Positions 55,731 to 64,000 of a stretch of 64,000 nucleotides of DNA are shown piece after piece. The notes below the pieces were generated by a model. It was given only the letters and a program-made list of their open reading frames with translations, was not told where the DNA came from and did no database searches. This DNA comes from Leptospira ryugenii. Lineage in GTDB: Bacteria; Spirochaetota; Leptospiria; Leptospirales; Leptospiraceae. The stretch lies in contig NZ_BFBB01000003.1 of the NCBI RefSeq assembly GCF_003114855.1, forward strand, positions 747,077 to 811,076, read 5' to 3'. Positions within the stretch are counted from its first letter, which is position 1. Each line of letters starts with the position of its first letter. The position numbers were made by a program, and so were the translations under genes.

Positions 55731-57194
55731 TTATTCCCCTTGTCCCAAAGAATAGCCAGGTTTATCATCAAAGGTGTATAGATTTTCGGTTTTGATCACA
55801 TCAAAGCCGAGTCCAATGAAACTGGATAGCAAATCTACTATGTCCTTTGGTTGTACGGACTTACCTTCATTTACAACAAACCGACACCGAAAGTGATCTG
55901 TCAGGAAGGTCTCTGGTTGTCCCTGTGGATAGACCTTTACACCTCGGTTTGTAATCATTTTTAAATGGAGTGAAGCATTTTGTATCCCATCCATTTTTTT
56001 CCCAAGAGTTTCTGGATTGCGATTTTCATATTCGTCGATAAACACATCAACTCCAACTAACTTCTTTACCTCCAAATGCTTCGGTTTTACCAACGAAACA
56101 GTTTTTGGTCTGGTCAATTCTCTCACTTCGAGTTGCTTTGGCTTTTCACCCAATCGTTTGATAATGGCATCGGTGAATGCCTTTGTTCCCACCTTTTGTG
56201 TGTTTGCTTCTCCTGTGAAAATATCTGCGGTTCTGTATCCATCTTCTAAAGCTTTTAATACCGCATTCCTAACCAGATTCGCTTTTTCAGGCATACCCAC
56301 ATGGACTAACATTAGCACTGCGGCTTTGATTAAAGCAGTCGGATTTGCGATATCTTTTCCTGCAATGTCAGGTGCGGATCCATGGACCGCTTCAAACATT
56401 GCGATGCTATCTCCTATATTGGATGATCCACACATTCCAACCGAGCCAGTAACTTCAGCTGCGATGTCGGATAAAATATCACCGTAAAGGTTGGGAGCCA
56501 AAATGACATCAAATCTTTGTGGGTTGTTCGCAAGATGGGCTGCACCAATGTCAATGATCATACTTTCTGTACTGATCTCAGGGTACTCTTCTGAGATTTG
56601 TTTAAAGACTGAGGCAAAAAGACCATCCGTGATTTTCATGATGTTATCTTTTACCATACAGGTGATTTTCTTCCTTCCATTGGACCTTGCAAATTCGAAG
56701 GCGTAGCGTACAATTTTTTCGGTTCCTGGTTTGGTGATGAGCTTCAAACACTGCGTGACTTCCCTTGTTTGCCTATGTTCGATTCCCGCATACGTATCTT
56801 CTTCGTTTTCTCTAACAATCACCAAGTCAGTACCAGGATGTTTGGTTTTTACGAAGGGGTCGTAGGTCCGTGCCGGGCGTAAATTTGCATAGAGACCCAA
56901 TGTCTTTCGTATGGTAACATTTAGACTTTTGTAGCCTGTCCCTCTGGGAGTGGTGATCGGACCTTTCAAAAGAATCGGATACTTTCTCATGACATCCCAG
57001 GCCGAATCGGCTATCCCGGAGGTCTTTCCCGAGAGATAGACTTTTTCCCCTGCTTCTACTTCCACAAATTTGAGATTTGCTCCAGATGCCTCCAATATAC
57101 GCAATACGGAATCCGTTATTTCAGGCCCGATCCCATCTCCTTTGATGAGAGAAATGGTGGTCGTCCCATTTTGTTCTACGTTTTTTTCTGCCAT
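55731..57194 (-). CDS. icd: NADP-dependent isocitrate dehydrogenase, long form
   Basis: A 487-residue enzyme of the TCA cycle turning isocitrate to 2-oxoglutarate. The first ~340 residues have ISLIKGDGIGPEI, the substrate motif SLNVTIRKTLGLYANLRP (in parts), VRENEEDTYAGIEH, and the metal-binding YGDILSDIAAEVTGSVG with MFEAVHGSAPDIAG. The C-terminal 150 residues (for example VDVFIDEYENRNPETLG) are an extra domain as in Thermus and Rickettsia IDH. AGGAG precedes ATG 57194. Confidence 0.92.
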   Translation of the reverse strand: MAEKNVEQNGTTTISLIKGDGIGPEITDSVLRILEASGANLKFVEVEAGEKVYLSGKTSGIADSAWDVMRKYPILLKGPITTPRGTGYKSLNVTIRKTLGLYANLRPARTYDPFVKTKHPGTDLVIVRENEEDTYAGIEHRQTREVTQCLKLITKPGTEKIVRYAFEFARSNGRKKITCMVKDNIMKITDGLFASVFKQISEEYPEISTESMIIDIGAAHLANNPQRFDVILAPNLYGDILSDIAAEVTGSVGMCGSSNIGDSIAMFEAVHGSAPDIAGKDIANPTALIKAAVLMLVHVGMPEKANLVRNAVLKALEDGYRTADIFTGEANTQKVGTKAFTDAIIKRLGEKPKQLEVRELTRPKTVSLVKPKHLEVKKLVGVDVFIDEYENRNPETLGKKMDGIQNASLHLKMITNRGVKVYPQGQPETFLTDHFRCRFVVNEGKSVQPKDIVDLLSSFIGLGFDVIKTENLYTFDDKPGYSLGQGE

Positions 57195-57332
57195 GGTCGA
57201 TTTCTCCTATATATGTATTTTATTACATGAATTATTTTTCGTATATTAGACTGAAAAAGCAAACAAAAAAAATTTTTTTGAATTTTGATTGAAAAAAAAG
57301 AGGAACATTTTCTTGTTTTAATGGATTGTGCT

Positions 57333-57360
57333 TTGGCACACTCAGGTGAAATTGTAAAAT
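57333..57360 (+). promoter_or_regulatory. Sigma-70-type promoter of the winged-helix gene
   Basis: TTGGCA (57333-57338) and TAAAAT (57355-57360) are 16 bp apart. The -35 box overlaps a small inverted repeat TGTGC-TTTG-GCACA (57327-57340) that could be an operator. The start codon follows about 34 bp later. Strength and use are inferred from sequence only. Confidence 0.55.
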
Positions 57361-57393
57361 ACCGAACCATTCCATTTCTCATGTTTGGAAAAG

Positions 57394-57702
57394 ATGATGA
57401 CCGAGAAAAAATCAGCTAAAACTGCAAAAAAAAGTATAGAATGGACCTTCCTTTCGAACCACTCCCACGTACTGATTTGTTTAAACCAAAACCCGGAAAT
57501 GTTATTGCGCGAGGTGGCACTTCTGGTCGGCATCACCGAACGAGCTGTCCAAGCCATTGTTCGAGATTTGGTAGAGGCAAAGATTCTAAAAATTGAGAAA
57601 GAAGGCAGGCGGAATAAATACAAAATCAAAAAAGAAATTAAATTGCGCCACCCTCTAGAAGCACACCACAACATCGGAGAACTCCTAAATTTAGGACGCT
57701 AA
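57394..57702 (+). CDS. Small winged-helix transcriptional regulator
   Basis: About 102 residues forming a single winged helix: WTFLSNHSHVLICLNQNPEMLLREVALLVGITERAVQAIVRDL (seen in parts) with the recognition helix TERAVQAIVRDLVEA, and the wing LKIEKEGRRNKYKI. It is of the MarR/ArsR-like kind with no ligand domain. ATG 57394 or 57397 is the likely start; TTG 57385 is an alternative. It is divergent from icd. A small palindrome at its own -35 box could allow self-repression. Confidence 0.8.
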   Translation: MMTEKKSAKTAKKSIEWTFLSNHSHVLICLNQNPEMLLREVALLVGITERAVQAIVRDLVEAKILKIEKEGRRNKYKIKKEIKLRHPLEAHHNIGELLNLGR

Positions 57703-57776
57703 CCCTCGGAAATTAATTTCGAAGACTTTCTAAAAATCTCTTTACGAAATACAAATCGTCCTATCTTTCCGTAGGC

Positions 57777-58811
57777 ATGAAACTAACATTCTCACTAGTT
57801 CTCGTTTTCGCTCTTTCCTTCACAACATTCCTTCACAGTACAGAACGCCCAAAAGTGGGAGAGACTGTCGAGGTCGATTTGTATGATGGTACAGGCAATA
57901 ACTCTGCTTATAAAGGTCTCTTTAAAATCAATAAGATTGACGCAGATGGATATTACTATGGCGTTTGGGTGCAAGTACCAAGCTATTATAAGGAAGCAGG
58001 TCAAAAGGTAAGTAACTATACAGACTGCACTAAGATTGTTCCTTGCAAAGCAATCGAAGAAAACGAACAAATCGAATTCACGCAAAAGCAAGAAGAACTG
58101 GAAGCAAAATGGAAACCAAAGGAATGGCTCGAAAGAGTACTCAAGCTAGACATCTTCAAAGTCGAAAGGACTCTCGGCAAAGGCGATGTGGTTGAAATTT
58201 GCTACTGGCCAAATGAAGCCGTAGAGTGTTCCGAAGATGAATCTGGATCCACTTTTTCGCCTGCGACCATTCTTGCTGCCAATGGCGATACCTATGAAGT
58301 CAATGCAAGGATCTTTGATGGAACTATGGTGGGTGCAAAGGCGGGATTCAAAGACAAAAAACTTACAATCAAAAAAGAAAACATACGATTCTTTGACCCG
58401 AAGAAAGCTCCGTCCACAGAAATTACAGAAGAGATGCAAAAGTATGAAGTAGTCCCACCAGGAACACTTGTCGATACAAAATGGAACGGAAAGTGGTACC
58501 GTGCTGTTGTAAGGACAATGCCTGGGTATGGCATTGTGGAAGTGAGCTATGTAAATTGGGGTTCAGTTACTGGTTCTCTAGGATTAAAAAGTCCCATTTA
58601 TGAATTTGCACCTTACGGAAGTAAAACGACATCTGATACAGGAGCATTTTCTGGAATGCCATATCCACGAGATGATCGAAACTCTTCCAAAATTGACCTG
58701 AGCAAAATGAAAAAAAATAAAAATTGCCCTGCCTCAATGCCCTTTGTCTCCAATGGAATTTGTGTGAATGAACTCGGCCAATGGAAAGGAGCGAGGCCCA
58801 TCCGACCGTAA
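57777..58811 (+). CDS. Exported protein with SH3/Tudor-like repeats
   Basis: A 344-residue protein with a signal peptide (cut near LHSTERP). The mature part shows short barrel-like units starting KVGETVEVDLYDG, GKGDVVEICYWPN and PGTLVDTKWNGKWYRAVV, each followed by a strand and a turn, as in agenet/Tudor or SH3-like domains. Pairs of Cys (TDCTKIVPC, CYWPNEAVEC, NCPASMPFVSNGIC) may form disulfides. The last 60 residues are loose and basic. The function is unknown; envelope location is likely. Tail to tail with the histidine kinase gene. Confidence 0.72.
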   Translation: MKLTFSLVLVFALSFTTFLHSTERPKVGETVEVDLYDGTGNNSAYKGLFKINKIDADGYYYGVWVQVPSYYKEAGQKVSNYTDCTKIVPCKAIEENEQIEFTQKQEELEAKWKPKEWLERVLKLDIFKVERTLGKGDVVEICYWPNEAVECSEDESGSTFSPATILAANGDTYEVNARIFDGTMVGAKAGFKDKKLTIKKENIRFFDPKKAPSTEITEEMQKYEVVPPGTLVDTKWNGKWYRAVVRTMPGYGIVEVSYVNWGSVTGSLGLKSPIYEFAPYGSKTTSDTGAFSGMPYPRDDRNSSKIDLSKMKKNKNCPASMPFVSNGICVNELGQWKGARPIRP

Positions 58812-58817
58812 GTGAAT

Positions 58818-60722
58818 TTACTCTGCCTCTAGTTTTGCTACACTAGGAAGGGGAATTTCCACTCTCACGTGAAATTCCCTTTCTTCAATTTTGACTGAAA
58901 GATTTGCCCGCAAACCATTGATACGATTTCCGATGCTCTTTAAATGGGGGGACAATTGCCTATTCTCTTCTACTGCATTTTTTTGTTCTATATTGATCTT
59001 TCCTGAGCTTACATCAATAGACCATGATGATTCACCTATACCATATTTTAAATCATTTGTACAGAGCTCATATAGGATATAGTATATATTTAAATAATAA
59101 TTTCGAATCTCTGCATGGAGTTTAAGGTTTTCAAAATGTGCCTCAGCTGTTTCCGATACATGAAAATCAAACTCCCTCCCAGCATTTGTATATCGCCTAA
59201 GCAAAGTAAGATTGACACCTGTTAAAAAATTTTGATAAATCAAATCTAAATCTTCCAGATGAAGGAGTTGATTTCTGAGTGATTGTAGTATGGATATGAC
59301 GCGGTTGTGAAGGTTTGGTAGAATGGAATCAAAAATCGGTCTTTCTTGTGAACGAATTTTTCTTTCGATCATCACCTTCAAGTCTGTTAAACCTGCGCCC
59401 AATTGGTCATGAACCATCAATTGCATTTCTGATCTTTGTTTTTGGAGCGCTATTTGATGCTCTTCTTGCATTTGCAATTTCAATTGATTGCTTCTTTCAA
59501 CGGTTTTCGCAAAGTAATTGCTCATAAAAAGAGATTGAAAAACGACGTAGATTGCATATGCGATGATAAGATAGAGGCCGCCTTGCAAACCAATAAAATT
59601 TAATGAGATTGCCAAAAAGCATAGTACCGCAAAAACAAATAACCCAAAGCCCATAAAATACAGAGATTGTTGGTTTTGTTTGTTTAAGACTAGAAAGAGT
59701 ATTGATTGTAGAACAAATAAGAGCAAATAAAAAGAAACATAAGAGACATTGAAATAAAAAACAACTGATGAAGGGAACAAAGGAGAAAAACAGGAGACAA
59801 GTGCCCCTATATAAAATAAATAATTGATCCAAAGCATTCTTTTAACTTGAAACAAAGCATTGAGAAATAAATTTCCAAATAAAAAAGAAACAATATCATT
59901 ATAATGCAATAAATTTGCGAGAAAATGAGCGCTCGGAATCGGAACAAAATATTCATAGATTTTTGAGTTAAGAATCGGAATCCGAACCAAAAATGCTAAA
60001 CACAATAGAGAAAAGTATAAGAATGCCTTTTGTTTTCGATTCACTATAAAGATAAAAAAATGATAAATGGCCGCCCCAAAGATAAGCCCAAAAGCAAACA
60101 TTTCAAGAATAATACTTTTTATCTTAAACTTACCCATGGGTTCTAAAGTTGATAAGAGAAATTCGCCTCTGGGCCCACCTCTAAAAAAATCTCGATTGGC
60201 TATCTGGAGTATGATCTCTATTTCATCACCAATCACTTCGAACTCATTGTAAGAACCTGTTCTGATTGCTTCAATCTCGTCCAAATTTTCACTTACCTTT
60301 CCTTTCTCGTGGACAAACTGTCCATTGATAAAGAGTTTTGAAGCGGAAAAGAGATGAGAGTAGTGGATAGTATAAATTCTTTTTGATGACGAAGCAGGAA
60401 CCTTGATTCTCATACGATAGGTTGCATAGCCTTGTGCTGGGAATTTACGGTCTCCATTGAGTTGATTGGTCCATGGCCGAAAGTAAGTTATTACCTTTTC
60501 TCTTTTCTGAACCCTTCCCGATTGGAAATCTTCTGGATCATACAATTTTCCCCAATAAAGCTCCCAAGGTCCAAATAGATTCATAGGGAGATCCTCCCCG
60601 AACTGGTATGTGCTTAGGTCTATCACATCTGAGGGGGCAATGGTGCTAGGAATGCTTCGGTAACAGGATAATTGGATGGCCACACAAAGTAGGAATCGAG
60701 CAGCTACAAAAGATTTATGCAT
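58818..60722 (-). CDS. 7TMR-DISM sensor histidine kinase (NarX/HisKA_3 type)
   Basis: A 634-residue kinase. The extracytoplasmic N-terminal domain (about 35-190) is a jelly-roll of the 7TMR-DISM type (FGPWELYWGKLY, GYATYRMRIKVP, SASKLFINGQF). Seven membrane helices follow (about 205-400), then a coiled coil and a HisKA_3 H-box MVHDQLGAGLTDLK with His438 and an N-box YELCTNDLKYG. It would phosphorylate the NarL-type regulator whose stop overlaps its start (TAATG). The ligand is unknown; carbohydrates bind related domains. Confidence 0.87.
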   Translation of the reverse strand: MHKSFVAARFLLCVAIQLSCYRSIPSTIAPSDVIDLSTYQFGEDLPMNLFGPWELYWGKLYDPEDFQSGRVQKREKVITYFRPWTNQLNGDRKFPAQGYATYRMRIKVPASSSKRIYTIHYSHLFSASKLFINGQFVHEKGKVSENLDEIEAIRTGSYNEFEVIGDEIEIILQIANRDFFRGGPRGEFLLSTLEPMGKFKIKSIILEMFAFGLIFGAAIYHFFIFIVNRKQKAFLYFSLLCLAFLVRIPILNSKIYEYFVPIPSAHFLANLLHYNDIVSFLFGNLFLNALFQVKRMLWINYLFYIGALVSCFSPLFPSSVVFYFNVSYVSFYLLLFVLQSILFLVLNKQNQQSLYFMGFGLFVFAVLCFLAISLNFIGLQGGLYLIIAYAIYVVFQSLFMSNYFAKTVERSNQLKLQMQEEHQIALQKQRSEMQLMVHDQLGAGLTDLKVMIERKIRSQERPIFDSILPNLHNRVISILQSLRNQLLHLEDLDLIYQNFLTGVNLTLLRRYTNAGREFDFHVSETAEAHFENLKLHAEIRNYYLNIYYILYELCTNDLKYGIGESSWSIDVSSGKINIEQKNAVEENRQLSPHLKSIGNRINGLRANLSVKIEEREFHVRVEIPLPSVAKLEAE

Positions 60723-61357
60723 TATAGGATGGAGTATTCTTGTACTTTAAGAGCCAACTCTGAGCGATTGTGGACTTGTAGTTTTTTGTAAATGGATTTC
60801 ACGTAGCCATGTATGGTATGTTCGCTTAGATCTAAAAACTTTGCGAGCGAGGCCACGGTTTTTCCTTTGACCAATAGTTCCAAAATTTGTTTTTCCCTAT
60901 CGGTCAGATAGATCTGAGGTTTATCAACAGGCCTTCTAAAGTTACTAAACACTCGAAGCGCAATTGTAGGAGTGATCATGGCACCTCCCTTTACAATAAC
61001 GTCAATGATATGGCTCATTTCCCCCAATTCTGATTTGAATAAATAGCCAAGCGCACCATTCTTTATCGAATTAAAAATCATCTCATCCGAGTTCATATTG
61101 GTAAGCATTACTACTTTAATACCTTCAGATTTTTCTGTTAGGTGTTTAACAACATCCATTCCATTCATCCCAGGTAACATAATATCTAAAAATAATATAT
61201 CTAATGTTTTGTGTTTTGGATCTCGTAAAAAGACTTCAGCAGAATTCCAAGAGAGAACCTCGGAAACACATTCTATCTGAGATAGAGTATCCCTTACTTC
61301 ATCCAAAAAATACTCATCGTTCTCTACGATTCCGATTCTTATCTTTTTAGTATCCAT
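60722..61357 (-). CDS. NarL/FixJ-type response regulator
   Basis: A 211-residue regulator. The receiver has Asp58 (ILFLDIMLPGMNG), preceded by the acidic pair in IVENDEYF. The LuxR-type DNA-binding domain has LTDREKQILELLVKGKTVASLAKFLDLSEHTIHGYVKSIYKKL (in parts). It is the partner of the 7TMR-DISM kinase that it overlaps. It starts 16 bp after the nucleotide cyclase gene, so all three may share a transcript. Confidence 0.93.
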   Translation of the reverse strand: MDTKKIRIGIVENDEYFLDEVRDTLSQIECVSEVLSWNSAEVFLRDPKHKTLDILFLDIMLPGMNGMDVVKHLTEKSEGIKVVMLTNMNSDEMIFNSIKNGALGYLFKSELGEMSHIIDVIVKGGAMITPTIALRVFSNFRRPVDKPQIYLTDREKQILELLVKGKTVASLAKFLDLSEHTIHGYVKSIYKKLQVHNRSELALKVQEYSIL

Positions 61358-61373
61358 AGTCTTCTCTTAAGTT

Positions 61374-63983
61374 TTATGCCACCGATTCAAAACTTCCATC
61401 AATTTTAGCGTATTCTTCCCAAAATCTTTGGTTGGGAATCCGAAAGTCTTCGGAAGAGGAGAATTCAGCCTTCAATCCATTTACGTAGTACATAGCAACC
61501 TCTCCCTTGTTTTTGGCACTGACTTGTCCCCTAAACTCGCAATCGAAATATTCTTTGACCATATCATAGGTCGTGCCACTGATATTGATTTTTCCTGTTT
61601 GTCCAGAAGATTCCATACGAGAGGCTGTATTGACTGTATCCCCCCAAACATCATAGGCAAATTTCTTCTCGCCAATGACTCCGGCAACAAGAGGTCCAGA
61701 ATGAATCCCGAGTCGCAATTCCCAAAAGGGGAAGCCTTGCTCTTCTTTGATCTGTTTCATCAAATTCATAAAGGATTGGATTTCTAATGCGGCTAGAACT
61801 GAGTCAATAGCATGTGTTTTGTTACGCTTTGGGATGCCCCCAGCACACATATAACTGTCACCGATGGTCTTCAGCTTTTCTAATTTGTAACGTTCTGTTA
61901 TTTTATCAAATTGGATGAAACAGGCATCTAGGTCACGAATTAACTCTTGTGGAGATAGTGTTTCTGCGATCTGAGTAAACCCTTTAAAATCTGTAAACAT
62001 TACCGATACATTTTCGTATAAGATTGGTTCTGTGGCTCCCTTTTCTTTAAGCTCTTCGGCAATCTCTGCTGGCAAAATATTTAGTAATAATTTTTCGTTC
62101 TTTCGCTTTTCATTTTCTGCTAACTCCTTTGCAATCTGAAGTTCTTTAAAAAGCTTCGAAATATAAATGATTCCCGCCAATTGTTCGCCTAATATAGAAA
62201 GTCGTGTTAGATCTTCTTCTGAAGGACGTAACTCTTTCTCCGAATTGGATAAATCGAGTACTCCGATGATCTTTCCTCTAAGAACCATTGGGATAAAAAT
62301 GATATGCTTCAATTTTAATGCTCCCATACCAAATTGATCATCTTCCGAAAATAAACGATCAAAGTTTCCTACACCTTGGGTAAAGAAGACAACTTTTTTA
62401 CTCCGTAGTACCATGGAGTGAGCGCCACTTCTTCCGAATGTTGGAATTTTCATATCTAAGAGTCTTTTTTTGTCAAATTCAGAAACAAACTCTGGTATCT
62501 TTACATTCACAATTCGTAAGTAATCCTTACCTTCTTCTGGTAATAATAAAGAGTAATATTCGATTCCAAAATTCTCAGAAACATACTGATGAACCTTTTC
62601 CATAATCACATCTAGATCTATATTTTCATTTAAACTTTTCAGCAATTGATTCAGAGCTGTCGTATCTGCCTTTTGCTTTTCTGTCTCTCGCAATAGATAA
62701 ACCCTGTTGATTACCCCTGCTACTTGAGCACAAAGATTTTCCAAGGATGTAATTTCTTTTCTACTTAGCCTCATCTCTTCGGTAGAATTGGAAAAGGTAA
62801 ATAGACCTACACTCTTATCTTGTACTACGAGTGGAATATGGAGAATTGATTTGGCGCCTGTATTCTCTATTATTTTCCTATCAAAATCAAAGGCAAATTT
62901 TTTAATTTTAGGTAAGTACAAACTGTTCTTTCGCATCCAAACAGAATAGGCAATACCACCCTCTTCACTTAAAGGAATGACTAAGTTCTTTGCAAATTCC
63001 ATGGCCTCTTTCTTTGCTTCCACAATGGTATCAATTTCGAAGCTTTTTAGGGATTTATTTTGTTCATCTGGTAAAAATAGCCAAAGAGTTTTAATTCCAT
63101 GCTTCACAAGGACATACTTTGCGATTTCATTTACAATCATTTTGATATTCAGCTGGGAATTTATCAAATGCGTTAGGTGGTTGATTTCTTGGATTTCCTT
63201 GCGAATGGCTTCAGCTTCAAAGAATGCCCTTTCTGTTTCCACCTTTTGTGCCGCCAAATCCAAAACAGACTGGTCAATTTTGACGACTGTTGGACGAAAG
63301 AAAATAAAGGAAACCATATAGAAGGCAAGGGCAATTGGTGAAGAAACCAAGAGAGTATGGGAAAGTGCTACTAGCCACGTGAAGGTTTTGGCTAAATTCA
63401 TCCAATAAAAGCTCATACTAATGAGTACAAACAGAAGGATAAGTAAAGACATTTGGCTCGCAATTTTTGTTGCCTCCCCTCTGATCGAAATGATACCAAA
63501 TTTTATGATACCCACAGCAAGGATAATCGCTGGGAGAAATTGCAATTCACCGATCGTATACCATTGGTATCCTAAGGTTGCAGGCAAATTAGAAATGATC
63601 ATAAGATCACCCAATAGGATTGAGTAGACAACGTATTTTCCTAAGGCATCCGTTTTACTTGTCCCAAGTTTTTTCCAATGCAACAAAAGTAGTGTCATCG
63701 CAATAGCTCCCTGCACTCCAAAAACCTGTAAGCCTATGCCTGCCTCAGATATTTTTCCAAAAGTATTCTGAAAAAAACCGCCAAAAAAATATGGAGTCCA
63801 TACGACTCCACAAAGGATGAAAGAAATGAAATCTATATAACGAAAATAACGTGGTCTCTCTGCTTTAATAGAAAGGTAACAGAGTCGAATATGGATATTT
63901 GGGGTGAAAACAAAGGCAGTATAAAAAATCTGCTCTATCCTTCTCGAAACCAAATCAGGCAAACTCAATTTCATAACAACCAT
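61374..63983 (-). CDS. GAF-containing class III adenylate/guanylate cyclase
   Basis: An 869-residue cyclase starting at ATG 63983 (or 63974). The N-terminal 230 residues hold about six or seven membrane helices. Two GAF-like sensor domains follow (about 270-430 and 460-610), then a helix and a class III catalytic domain: VSVMFTDFKGFTQIAE (metal Asp), KLKTIGDSYMCAGG and VWGDTVNTASRMES (second Asp, Asn, Arg). The Lys in KLKTIGD and Asp in YDVWGD favour ATP as substrate. It would make cAMP in response to signals sensed by the membrane and GAF parts. Little upstream DNA is present in the window, so its promoter is not seen. Confidence 0.9.
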   Translation of the reverse strand: MVVMKLSLPDLVSRRIEQIFYTAFVFTPNIHIRLCYLSIKAERPRYFRYIDFISFILCGVVWTPYFFGGFFQNTFGKISEAGIGLQVFGVQGAIAMTLLLLHWKKLGTSKTDALGKYVVYSILLGDLMIISNLPATLGYQWYTIGELQFLPAIILAVGIIKFGIISIRGEATKIASQMSLLILLFVLISMSFYWMNLAKTFTWLVALSHTLLVSSPIALAFYMVSFIFFRPTVVKIDQSVLDLAAQKVETERAFFEAEAIRKEIQEINHLTHLINSQLNIKMIVNEIAKYVLVKHGIKTLWLFLPDEQNKSLKSFEIDTIVEAKKEAMEFAKNLVIPLSEEGGIAYSVWMRKNSLYLPKIKKFAFDFDRKIIENTGAKSILHIPLVVQDKSVGLFTFSNSTEEMRLSRKEITSLENLCAQVAGVINRVYLLRETEKQKADTTALNQLLKSLNENIDLDVIMEKVHQYVSENFGIEYYSLLLPEEGKDYLRIVNVKIPEFVSEFDKKRLLDMKIPTFGRSGAHSMVLRSKKVVFFTQGVGNFDRLFSEDDQFGMGALKLKHIIFIPMVLRGKIIGVLDLSNSEKELRPSEEDLTRLSILGEQLAGIIYISKLFKELQIAKELAENEKRKNEKLLLNILPAEIAEELKEKGATEPILYENVSVMFTDFKGFTQIAETLSPQELIRDLDACFIQFDKITERYKLEKLKTIGDSYMCAGGIPKRNKTHAIDSVLAALEIQSFMNLMKQIKEEQGFPFWELRLGIHSGPLVAGVIGEKKFAYDVWGDTVNTASRMESSGQTGKINISGTTYDMVKEYFDCEFRGQVSAKNKGEVAMYYVNGLKAEFSSSEDFRIPNQRFWEEYAKIDGSFESVA

Positions 63984-64000
63984 AACAATAGTAAATGATC

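Overview
The window looks like a chromosomal segment of a Leptospira species. The DNA is AT-rich. Many lipoproteins carry spirochaete-style lipoboxes ending in Cys. A 5S rRNA gene stands alone, away from 16S and 23S, as is typical of leptospires. Several exported proteins have the look of genus-restricted families. A complete Kdp potassium-uptake locus hints at the saprophytic (L. biflexa-like) side of the genus, but that is inference. About 57 protein genes, two tRNA genes and one 5S rRNA gene are supported. No insertion sequence, prophage or CRISPR array was seen.

Region by region. 1-5.8 kb: lipoproteins, a WYL-domain regulator whose gene overlaps a DUF2779 nuclease-like gene, an HSL-type esterase and an exported helical protein. 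5.8-9.5 kb: an Atg22/UMF1-type transporter, a BFD-like [2Fe-2S] protein, a RibD-C reductase and lpxD. 9.5-14 kb: a chain of overlapping lipoprotein genes including a SUMF1-domain protein, divergent from an M14 carboxypeptidase-like lipoprotein, then mazG. 14-21.6 kb: a DUF6580 membrane protein, a ClC chloride channel, a lipoprotein with a histidine kinase, a polyprenyl diphosphate synthase with a SirB1-like protein, and a stand-alone N-terminal transketolase subunit. 21.7-22.1 kb: tRNA-Thr and tRNA-Tyr, the latter followed by a second copy of its own 3' end. 22.1-29.4 kb: a bifunctional penicillin-binding protein operon, ChaN-like protein and glutathione peroxidase, and a nucleosidase-like gene overlapping a spore-photoproduct-lyase-family radical SAM gene. 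29.5-36 kb: outer-membrane and lipoprotein genes surrounding the lone 5S gene. 36-44 kb: a large SpoIIE-type phosphatase, purT, a short-chain dehydrogenase, a receptor-like chemotaxis protein and a porin. 44-52 kb: kdpABCDE. 52-57 kb: a CrtI/RetSat-type oxidoreductase, a bile-acid-symporter-family transporter with a TauD-type dioxygenase, and a long isocitrate dehydrogenase. 57-64 kb: a winged-helix regulator, an SH3-like exported protein, a 7TMR-DISM histidine kinase with its NarL-type response regulator, and a GAF-containing class III nucleotide cyclase.

The most unusual structure lies downstream of the structural RNA genes. Behind the 5S gene there are two perfectly phased 154-bp units. 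Each carries a copy of the last 9 nt of 5S, its trailer and its rho-independent terminator, plus a 96-nt insert that folds into hairpins. Behind tRNA-Tyr, 23 bp spanning the tRNA 3' end are repeated after a 165-nt structured insert. In both places the insert ends in a short strand complementary to the duplicated RNA 3' end, so each copy can form its own hairpin. Two base differences between the 5S units keep pairing as G-U only in the 5S-sense transcript. Together these suggest a common class of RNA-3'-end-associated repeat, reminiscent of the tandem repeats behind E. coli tyrT.
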